A stretch of 32,127 nt of DNA, from positions 1 through 32,127 of the forward strand of contig JAFGWC010000109.1 of assembly GCA_016937695.1 (NCBI GenBank), in the 5' to 3' direction. The notes under the pieces are model-generated. The model made no database searches, had not been told where the DNA came from, and saw only the letters and a program-made list of their open reading frames with translations. Shown piece by piece: positions 18,777-26,530 of this stretch (its first letter is position 1; each line of letters begins with the position of its first letter). Source of the stretch: Bacteroidales bacterium. Lineage in GTDB: Bacteria > Bacteroidota > Bacteroidia > Bacteroidales > NBLH01. A program made the translations under genes and the position numbers.

Positions 18777-19934
18777 TTACAAGCATTTTTTTATAATTTC
18801 TTTTATTTTTAAAACCATATTTTGAAAACAAAATTGAGATTTAATAGTAATTTTATCAAATAAGTTTACATTTTCTAAACTATAAGCAAGTTTTTTTGAC
18901 GTGTTTTTAAATATTACAGATATTCTTTTTTTATCATAATCAGACAAAAGCTTTAATTTGTTTTTTTGAGCTGTTTGTGTTGAAAATGAGCTGTTTGTAT
19001 CTGAAATCATATTTTCAGAAAAGCTGCTTATCATAATTTCATCATATTTAATATTTAAAAATTCAGCAATTTGCTTTTGAATTTCCTCTTTGTTTTTGAG
19101 CAGATTTTCATATTTTACTAAAAAAACGTTTTTTTGTTTTTCATATTTAATTTCAGAAATTAATTTGTGCGATTTATATAAATTTATCAAAATTAAATTT
19201 TCCTGCTTTTTAGTAAAAACATCAATATTTGAAGTTATTTTTTTTAAAGAAGCATAAACATTTATTGGATTTCTATAAAGCATAATTATCTTAGCATCAG
19301 GATAATATAAAAAAATATTTTTTAAAAACAATTCGCTAAAAGGTGTTTTGTCAAGCCAATATTTAATATTTGAGTCAATTTTTCCGTTTCCTAAAAAACT
19401 AATGTGTGCAAGTGCTAATGCAGATAATTCGTGTATGTTTTTTTCTTTGATTATTTTAAACCAAGTAAAAAAATATCGTGTAAATTCAACATATGGCGAA
19501 TAATTTTCATTTGAACGCCCGAAAATAAAAGTTTTTATATTAATTCCGCCTTTAACTAAACCGTAGAAATAGTACTTTAAAACGGTTTTTTTAAAATTTT
19601 CATTTGTTTTTTGTTTCCAAAAATTTCGTGCAAATCCAATTTCTGTGTGTAAACTAAATATTTCTTTATTTCCGCTAATTAAATTTTTATAAAAAGTAGT
19701 TCCGCTTCTTGCAGCTCCACAAATAAAAATTGCATTTTTTGAAATGCTTAATCCTTTTTCTAAATTTGCTTTATCAGTCTCATAATCAGAGAGTTTAATG
19801 GTTTCATAATAAATAAAATCAATCCAATTATTAATTGAATTTAAATATTGGTCTGAAACTTTTTCAAAATTTGCAGGAATGTTTTTTTCAACTATTTTTT
19901 CAAGCCTAACTATTTCTTTATAATTGATATTCAT
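18777..19934 (-). CDS. PAPS-dependent sulfotransferase family protein
   Basis: This 385-residue protein carries both signatures of sulfotransferases that use PAPS. The 5'-phosphosulfate loop is ICGAARSGTTFYK (about 71-83), and the 3'-phosphate-binding strand is DAKIIMLYRNPINVYASLK near 215-235. Such enzymes move a sulfuryl group onto hydroxyls or amines of lipids, glycans or small molecules. A 65-residue helical N-terminal extension precedes the P-loop-like site. It overlaps the ABC transporter gene by 17 bases and is followed after 10 bases by the TGA-interrupted radical SAM gene. The sulfate acceptor is probably the operon's product, but this is inference. Confidence 0.9.
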   Translation of the reverse strand: MNINYKEIVRLEKIVEKNIPANFEKVSDQYLNSINNWIDFIYYETIKLSDYETDKANLEKGLSISKNAIFICGAARSGTTFYKNLISGNKEIFSLHTEIGFARNFWKQKTNENFKKTVLKYYFYGLVKGGINIKTFIFGRSNENYSPYVEFTRYFFTWFKIIKEKNIHELSALALAHISFLGNGKIDSNIKYWLDKTPFSELFLKNIFLYYPDAKIIMLYRNPINVYASLKKITSNIDVFTKKQENLILINLYKSHKLISEIKYEKQKNVFLVKYENLLKNKEEIQKQIAEFLNIKYDEIMISSFSENMISDTNSSFSTQTAQKNKLKLLSDYDKKRISVIFKNTSKKLAYSLENVNLFDKITIKSQFCFQNMVLKIKEIIKKCL

Positions 19935-21669
19935 AATTGTTTAGTTTGTAGTTTTCAATTTTGAATATCTTATTGCAGTTTTTCAAAGTGTTTTTTCTGT
20001 GCGAAACAAAAATTATAGTTTTTCCTTCTTTATTAAGCTTTTCAAGTAATTTTATTATAGAATCTTCGGTTTCAAAATCAAGATTTCCGGTTATTTCATC
20101 TAAAAGCAGCAAATCTGTTTTTTTATATAAAACTCTGGCAAGAGCAAGCCGTTGTTTTTGTCCTTCAGATATTTTGCTGCCGTTTTCGCCAAGAATTGTA
20201 TTTTTTCCGTTTGGTAAACTTTTTGCCCAAAAATCTAGCTCAACCAAAGCTAAAACATCATTTAATTTATTGTGGTTAATTTCTGATTTTTTGATTCCCA
20301 AAGCTATATTTTCACAAATACTTCCATTAAAAATGTATGAGTTTTGAGTTACATAACCAATTTGTTTATACCAGTTTTTAACATTTTTTATTGATAAAAA
20401 TTTATCGTCTATTTTAAGAATATTGTCTTGAATTATTAATCCGGAAAGGATATTTAGTAAACTTGTTTTTCCTGAGCCTGATTTTCCAATAATTCCAATA
20501 AAATCGCCTTTTTCAACATCAAAATTTAAATTTTTAAAAACTTGCTGATTTGTATCATTATACGAAAAGTTAAAATTTTTAAGTTTTATTGATTTTTTGA
20601 ATTTCAAATTTTCATTTTCTGTTCCAGTTGCGTTTTCTATACTATTGTTATTCAGCTCTTTAACTATTTCGACAGAATACCAAGCTGTTTTTACTTTAAT
20701 TATATTCATATAAGTTTTATTTAATGATGGCAAAAGTTTATATGAAATTGCAATAACTGTGCTTATTAAAATATTTAAAGAATTATTATTATCGATGTAA
20801 TATTTACCAAAAACTACAAGTAAAATTAGCATAAGTACAATAATAATTTCAACTGCACGACGAGGAATTTCAAGAATTACAAAAGTTTTTGATCTTATTT
20901 TTTGATAAGAGTGATTATTTTTCAGATATTTTTTTATAAAGTAAGATTGTTTGTTGAATAACCTAATATCAGTAAAACCTTTAACACTGTTATAAAGAAT
21001 TTTTAAAATTTCGTTATGTGTAATTTTATTTGTTTGTGCAATTTCGGCTACTTTTTTTCTTTTTATAAAATAGAACAAATACATTAATGGTATGTAAATC
21101 AATATCAGCAATATAGCTATTTTAAAATTAACAAATATTACAACAATTATTATAATAAAAAACACAATTAGCTCAGAAAATATATTAATTATCGAGCGTA
21201 TTATTTGATAAGAATAATCGACAGGCGCTTCAAATATTTCGCGAATGATTATTGAAGAACTTTTGTTTGCAATATCCTGAAAATCAGAAATATAAAATTT
21301 AATTAAGGCTTTTTCTGATATTTCGGTTACTATTTTATAAGTATATTTTGCAATAAATTCTGATATTTTAATATTTAATAAGTTCTTTACAATAAAAAAC
21401 AATACAATAAAAACTAATAAAAATCTGATAAAATTTATTGTCGAAATATTTAAAAAAGAAATAATGCTTATAAAATATCTGTTTTGTGATGCAATTTCAG
21501 GATTTAAAACAAGTAATATAAGCGGAATTATTGTTGCAATACTAAATATATCAAGAAAAGCACTTATTAAAATATAAATTAGTGATTTTACACTTTCTTT
21601 TTGGCTGTTTTTATCTAAAAGATAAAAAAGTGTTTTAAATGTTTCAAAATATTTAGTTTTAATTCGCAT
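19918..21669 (-). CDS. ABC exporter, fused permease and ATPase
   Basis: This 583-residue half-transporter has about six N-terminal transmembrane helices (about 30-330) followed by a nucleotide-binding domain. Visible motifs are Walker A GKSGSGKT (395-402), Q-loop VTQNSYIF, signature ISEGQKQR (500-507, Glu in place of the first Gly of LSGGQ), Walker B LLLLDEITGNLD and the H-loop FVSHRK. The domain order and length match the MsbA/PglK type, which dimerise and flip lipids or lipid-linked oligosaccharides or export peptides. In this operon it is the best candidate to move the finished product across the inner membrane. It overlaps the genes on both sides (11 and 17 bases), so its dose is tied to the biosynthetic enzymes. 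Confidence 0.93.
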   Translation of the reverse strand: MRIKTKYFETFKTLFYLLDKNSQKESVKSLIYILISAFLDIFSIATIIPLILLVLNPEIASQNRYFISIISFLNISTINFIRFLLVFIVLFFIVKNLLNIKISEFIAKYTYKIVTEISEKALIKFYISDFQDIANKSSSIIIREIFEAPVDYSYQIIRSIINIFSELIVFFIIIIVVIFVNFKIAILLILIYIPLMYLFYFIKRKKVAEIAQTNKITHNEILKILYNSVKGFTDIRLFNKQSYFIKKYLKNNHSYQKIRSKTFVILEIPRRAVEIIIVLMLILLVVFGKYYIDNNNSLNILISTVIAISYKLLPSLNKTYMNIIKVKTAWYSVEIVKELNNNSIENATGTENENLKFKKSIKLKNFNFSYNDTNQQVFKNLNFDVEKGDFIGIIGKSGSGKTSLLNILSGLIIQDNILKIDDKFLSIKNVKNWYKQIGYVTQNSYIFNGSICENIALGIKKSEINHNKLNDVLALVELDFWAKSLPNGKNTILGENGSKISEGQKQRLALARVLYKKTDLLLLDEITGNLDFETEDSIIKLLEKLNKEGKTIIFVSHRKNTLKNCNKIFKIENYKLNNYEYQL

Positions 21670-23036
21670 ATTTTTCTTTTATCATTTTAAATCTGTAATA
21701 AATTGATTTTATTATTAAAATAATTCCTTTTTTACTAAAATATTTTTTGAGAGCTAATTTCGACAAATTAACTTCGGCATGCAGTTTTGCATTTGCATAA
21801 CTGTAAAATTTATTTGAATATGGTTTTTCAAAAATCAAATCGGCATCAGCCACATTTTCCCAATCGAAATTAAAAATCTTTTCTTTTATTTGATTAAACA
21901 AATCGGTTCCAATTATCGGATATGTATTTGTTGTTAAAACAGAATCGGGTTTTGCTTTTTTTAAGTACTTGATTGTTAAGTTAATATCTTTAATTTTTTC
22001 TTTCGGATATCCAAACATAATAAATGTTCCGGTTTCTATATTTTTTTGTTTACAATAATTTATTGCATCAATTACTTGTTCAATTTTAACTCGCCTGTCC
22101 ATTGCGTCAAGTATTTTTTGAGAACCACTTTCTGCACCAATCCATATTTTATAGCAACCTGTTTTTTCAAGCAAGTCAATTGTCTCATTATCAAGTTTAT
22201 CTGCTCTGCTTATGCATTCGTATTTTATTTTTAAATTTTCATTTTTTAGCTCTTGATTAAATTCGTTAAGCCATTTTTTATCTATTGTAAATACATCATC
22301 TACAAACCAAATATAATCAAACTCATATGTATTTTTCAAGCCAACTATCTCATTTACAGCACTTTAGCGTTTCTTCTTCTGTATGATTTTCCAAAAACAG
22401 CTTTACTGCACCATTTACATGAAAACGGACAACCACGCATTGTGCTGATTGCTATAGAATTATAGCCATGAAATTCTTTCCAAACTTTTAAATATTTGTT
22501 TATATCAATTTTATTTCTTGTAGGATTTGGTAATTCGTTAATATCCAGAAAATTAGATTCTTCAGTAAGTTTTATTTTATTATCAATTTTATCAAAATAA
22601 GCAATATTTGGTATATTATTAATTTTAAAATCTGATTTTATAATATCAACAAAAGTTTTTTCGCCTTCCCAATTACCACAATATCAGCATTATGCAAAAT
22701 ATATTTTTCGGCGTTATATTTTACATCTGGTCCGCCAATAATTATTTTTGTATTTTTTAAATTTTCATTATTTCTGATATATTTTGAGATTTCAATAAAA
22801 TTTCGCCTTGTTTTAAAGTTTAAATAAACGCCTAAAACATCTGGGTTTAAGTTATTTAGCTGCTTTTTAAATTCTGTTTTATTCGAAAAAGTGTTATCAA
22901 TAATTTCGGTTTTAATATTATTTTTTTCGGCAAAAGCAGCAATATAAAGCAAACCCATTGGCGGATATGGTTTCATAATTTTTTGCTCTGCTTTGTCTTC
23001 TTCTAAAAAATATAAATGTGTTAATAATATTTTCAT
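21659..23036 (-). pseudogene. B12-binding-type radical SAM protein with two frameshifts
   Basis: Three reading frames must be joined. The first (ATG at 23036) encodes PYPPMGLLYIAAFAEKNN and ends IIIGGPD...ADIVVIG, then goes out of frame at 22667-22671. Adding one base there restores GEGEKTFVDII. The middle frame has MRGCPFSCKWC with the cluster cysteines near residues 203, 207 and 210. It is lost again at about 22361-22366, where one more base restores AVNEIVGLKNTYEFDYIW. The last piece has WIGAESGSQKILDAMDRR. With two added bases the gene becomes exactly 460 codons, close to the 479-residue intact paralog at 23866. Both lesions sit at short runs (GGG and AAA), so an assembly error is as likely as true decay. 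Confidence 0.85.
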
Positions 23037-23048
23037 TTGATAATAATT

Positions 23049-23840
23049 TTATTCTTGTTTTAATTTTAGTTCAATTAAAAAATGATCGGAAAAAATTGCA
23101 AAAAGCTTAAGTTTTCCCAATATTTTATCAATTTTAATTAAAAACTCAAGTGTTTTTTTATGTCTTTCAAAAAAAGAGTTCAAATAAGAAGGCGGAACAG
23201 CAAAATTAACAGGCATTTTTGTTTCAATTTGATAATCTTTAAATGCTTTTGCTATTTTTTTTGGCGAATAATAATATGTATCTATCTCATTATCACCAAT
23301 TTTAACAGATATTTTTTTATTTAAAAATCTTCGAAAAGCTGTTTTAAAATCTAATTTAAATGAATAATATAAAATTTCCCAAAGGCAAAATTTTGACATT
23401 ATAACCATAATTATGCTTCCTTCGGGTTTTATGTTTTTTTTTATTTCTGATGAAAATTTAATAAGCGAATCGATTGAAACACAATTAATTCCGCCAAAAT
23501 TTGAAAACACATAATCAAATTTTCCGCTTGATTTTAGCTCGGAAATATCTAAAATATCCAGTTTTTGAAGTTTAATTTTATCTTTAAATTCCGGTTTTAT
23601 TTTAAGCTTACAAAAATTAAGCATTTCAGCAGAAATATCAGTAGCTAAAATATTTGCGCCATTTTCTGCAAAAAACACAGCATCTTCGCATGTTCCGCAA
23701 TTTAATTCAAGAATATATTTTTCGTGTAAAGTCTTCTTTTTCAGATAATTCCAAACTGATATTCGTTGAGCTTTACCAACAGCAGTTTTAGTAAAAGTTT
23801 TATCGTATTTATAAGCTATTGAATCGAAAACTTCGCTCAT
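23049..23840 (-). CDS. class I SAM-dependent methyltransferase with altered motif I
   Basis: This 263-residue methyltransferase begins FDSIAYKYDKTF and has KAQRISVWNYL ahead of motif I. Later blocks are ATDISAEML (strand 2), YVFSNFGGINCVS (motif IV) and GSIIMVIMSKFCLWEILY. This pattern is familiar from methyltransferases found beside radical SAM genes in Bacteroidota. Motif I reads ILELNCGTCED (43-53): Cys51 stands where most relatives have the third glycine (GTGED). The change is one base (GGC to TGC) and may weaken SAM binding. It lies 12 bases before the frameshifted radical SAM gene and 25 after the intact one. The substrate is unknown. Confidence 0.9.
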   Translation of the reverse strand: MSEVFDSIAYKYDKTFTKTAVGKAQRISVWNYLKKKTLHEKYILELNCGTCEDAVFFAENGANILATDISAEMLNFCKLKIKPEFKDKIKLQKLDILDISELKSSGKFDYVFSNFGGINCVSIDSLIKFSSEIKKNIKPEGSIIMVIMSKFCLWEILYYSFKLDFKTAFRRFLNKKISVKIGDNEIDTYYYSPKKIAKAFKDYQIETKMPVNFAVPPSYLNSFFERHKKTLEFLIKIDKILGKLKLFAIFSDHFLIELKLKQE

Positions 23841-23865
23841 ATAACATTGATTAACTGTGCTTTAA

Positions 23866-25305
23866 CTATGATTTTACATTCAATAAAAATTTGTATTTAA
23901 TGGCATAAATCAAAAAATATATAAACTTAGCAGCTGATTTATAAAATATCAAATTAAATATTTGAAATTTAAGAATAGTAAAAAAGCTTTTCTTTGCTTT
24001 AAAAATAAGGTGAACGTATCTGTGTAAAGTTTTATAATATTGTGATGAGTAATTATTTTTAAACATTAAATCCAAATCGTCAGAATCTGTCCAATTTTCT
24101 TTATTTTTCAAATCATTTTTAACCATTTCGTAAAAAGGAGTTCCCGGAAGCGGATACGAAACAGATATTCCAATTTTTTCGGGCATTAATCGTAATATCA
24201 TTTTTATAGTTTTTTTAATATCATCTTTTGCTTCGCCCAAATAACCAAATTGAATAAAAAATGCTGCATTTATTTTGTTATTTTTTAAAAGTTTCCTTGA
24301 TTTTTCAACTTGTTCAATTGTAATTCCTTTATTCATTGCGTCAAGAATTTTTTGAGATCCTGATTCTACGCCAAACCAAACTTCTTTTGCGCCGGAATTT
24401 GCTAAATTCTTAACATACTCATTATCAGTTAATAAATCAGCTCTTGACTGAAAAATATATTTGATTTTAATTTTTCTCTCATTTAAAATATTGTTAAATT
24501 CTTCTACCCATTTTTTGTGAAGCCCGAATATATCATCACAAAACCAAAATTCGTCAGGCTTAAATTTATTTTGCAAAAATTCTAATTCATCAACAATATC
24601 AGTTGGAGTTCTGTAATTATATGTATATCCAAAAAGAGGTTTTGCACACCAATTACATTTATAAGGGCAACCGCGCGACATTGCCACATTTAAAACAAAA
24701 CGACCGTGTTTATTTTTCCAAATTGATTTATATTTTTCAACATCAATTAAATCCCAAGCCGGTTTTGGTAATTTATCTAAATCAATAATTTTTGGCCTTT
24801 GCAGAGTTTTTATTAATTTGTTATTTTCGTTAAATATTAAACCATTTATTTCTGATAGTTTATCTCTATTATCAACATTTTCAATTACTTCCAAAAGAGT
24901 TTGTTCGCCTTCGCCCGGAATAACAAAATCAGCGCCATTTTCTAAATACTGTTCAAATCTGTCTGTTGCATCAGAGCTTGAAACTATTACTTTGCAATTA
25001 TACTTTTTACCGATTTTAATTATTTCAAAAGCTGCTTCACGCATATTTGTAAGGCACATTTTTGTTAAATAATTAAATTCATCATCGTAAATAACCAAAA
25101 AATCGGGTTTAAATTCTTCAATTTTTGGAATTATCTCATTTGTGCTGTATAGTAAATTTGTGTCAAAAACATCAACATTATATCCTTTTTCTCTAATAAA
25201 AGATGCTGCATACAAAGTGCCCAAAGGCGGATATGGCTGCATCATTTTCCATCGTTTTTCATCAAATTTATAGAAAAAAGAATGTGTAAAAAGTACTTTA
25301 TACAT
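23866..25305 (-). CDS. B12-binding-type radical SAM protein (intact)
   Basis: This 479-residue protein is the only undamaged radical SAM enzyme of the three. The N-terminal domain (about 1-150) has the B12-binding fold pattern (PYPPLGTLYAASFIREKGYNVDVFD, FVIPGEGEQTL) but lacks a DxHxxG cobalamin-ligand motif, and it has SSSDAT where many relatives have GGPHAT. The radical SAM barrel starts with MSRGC213-P-Y-K-C217-N-W-C220 and includes EVWFGVESGSQKILDAMNKG. The family includes anaerobic cyclases, C-methyltransferases and hopanoid- or bacteriochlorophyll-modifying enzymes; the reaction cannot be chosen from sequence. It is a paralog of the frameshifted gene at 21659 (shared ESGSQKILDAM). It probably works on the same pathway intermediate as the methyltransferases beside it. 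Confidence 0.93.
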   Translation of the reverse strand: MYKVLFTHSFFYKFDEKRWKMMQPYPPLGTLYAASFIREKGYNVDVFDTNLLYSTNEIIPKIEEFKPDFLVIYDDEFNYLTKMCLTNMREAAFEIIKIGKKYNCKVIVSSSDATDRFEQYLENGADFVIPGEGEQTLLEVIENVDNRDKLSEINGLIFNENNKLIKTLQRPKIIDLDKLPKPAWDLIDVEKYKSIWKNKHGRFVLNVAMSRGCPYKCNWCAKPLFGYTYNYRTPTDIVDELEFLQNKFKPDEFWFCDDIFGLHKKWVEEFNNILNERKIKIKYIFQSRADLLTDNEYVKNLANSGAKEVWFGVESGSQKILDAMNKGITIEQVEKSRKLLKNNKINAAFFIQFGYLGEAKDDIKKTIKMILRLMPEKIGISVSYPLPGTPFYEMVKNDLKNKENWTDSDDLDLMFKNNYSSQYYKTLHRYVHLIFKAKKSFFTILKFQIFNLIFYKSAAKFIYFLIYAIKYKFLLNVKS

Positions 25306-25345
25306 CTAGTTTTAGCTTAGTTTAATATTATATTGTTTTTCAAAT

Positions 25346-26239
25346 TCATAAATCTTTTTTTTGATATATTTCCAATATTTTTAATTGATCATTTTTTCTT
25401 GCTCTATACATAATTCTATCATTTGTAACTTTAGACATTTTTTTTATTTCTTCACTACTCAGAGAAAGTTTTTTTATCGTTCTTTTTTGTCTGTATCTAG
25501 TTAATTTTCTAATTGTTAATTCAATTAAATTTCCAAAAAAATTATTTAATAAAAACTCTAAAAACCTTTTTAATTTTCCTGATTTATTTATAATTACTTC
25601 GTTTAACATTTTATTAGGATAATTAGGAAAATATTCATTTATCCATTTATGTCTTTCAATAAAATTTTCAATTACATTTTCGTTATAAACAGGAATACTG
25701 GCAACTATTTCATAAGCGACATAAATATTTTTATCAGAAAAAGTATATTCTGAAGTAATAAAATGATTAAAACAACTAAATTTCTCCGACTTTTTAAGAA
25801 ACCGTGTAATAAATAATCTATACAAAATTAAAACAGCTCTTACTAACCAAATTCTTCCTTTTTCAGTTAAAATAATATAATCAACATCAGCACCTTTATA
25901 CGCATTTCCTTTTGATGTTGAACCGGATATTGCAATGGCTCTAACATAAGGAAATCGCCCTAAAAATTTTGCCATTTTTTTAGAAATATAGATATATTTT
26001 TCTGCTCTAATATTTCTAATTTTTCGGTCTTCAATTCCATTCATTTCTCTAACTGAAAAAAAATTATTCTTTTGATAAAAAATTTTATCATGAACAAGTT
26101 TTTCTATTTCATTATTTATCTCAACACTTGTAATATCCTGTATTTTAAGTCTTTCCATAATTTCCGCTTCAGTAAGAGGATAATTAAATATATCAAAATA
26201 CAAAACAGTTAAGACTATTTCCTTTGCAATATCATTCAT
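25346..26239 (-). CDS. nucleotidyltransferase-domain protein (first gene of the operon)
   Basis: This 297-residue protein starts at the ATG at 26239; a TTG two codons upstream (26245) is less likely. Residues about 8-68 resemble a winged-helix domain (ILTVLYFDIFNYPLTEAEIM). A polymerase-beta-type nucleotidyltransferase site follows: SGSTSKGN (about 105-112) and D118-V-D120, the metal-binding acid pair. The rest is helical and basic. Relatives include aminoglycoside-type and MNT-type transferases; the actual substrate, a small molecule or protein, is unknown. Its 40-base gap to the radical SAM gene and its leading position make it part of the operon, possibly activating a substrate with a nucleotide. 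It ends in TGA. Confidence 0.85.
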   Translation of the reverse strand: MNDIAKEIVLTVLYFDIFNYPLTEAEIMERLKIQDITSVEINNEIEKLVHDKIFYQKNNFFSVREMNGIEDRKIRNIRAEKYIYISKKMAKFLGRFPYVRAIAISGSTSKGNAYKGADVDYIILTEKGRIWLVRAVLILYRLFITRFLKKSEKFSCFNHFITSEYTFSDKNIYVAYEIVASIPVYNENVIENFIERHKWINEYFPNYPNKMLNEVIINKSGKLKRFLEFLLNNFFGNLIELTIRKLTRYRQKRTIKKLSLSSEEIKKMSKVTNDRIMYRARKNDQLKILEIYQKKDL

Positions 26240-26530
26240 AAGCAAAAAATAAAAACAGAAATATAATTAAAAATAAATCAAAACAAATTCTTTAAAAAAT
26301 CGCTTCAAAAAAATAAATTATCGCAAACATTATGTTTAAAAAGGTAAAATTCAGAAGAAAACTTAAAAATGAAAAACCATATAATTGCACCACAAAATCA
26401 GTTACTTACTTAACTTTTCAATAACTTATTAACAAGTAAACAAAAAAACCAACAAAATTCATAATTTTACAAAGCTAATATGCTCCCTGCAGTTTAGTAT
26501 AATATTCACATTTTCAGCTATTTATAACAA

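Noticed and set aside
26332-26424. 30-codon ORF (MFKKVKFRRKLKN...) upstream of dnaE
   Set aside because: Very short, no recognisable motif and no promoter or ribosome-binding support; chance ORFs of this size are common in AT-rich gaps.
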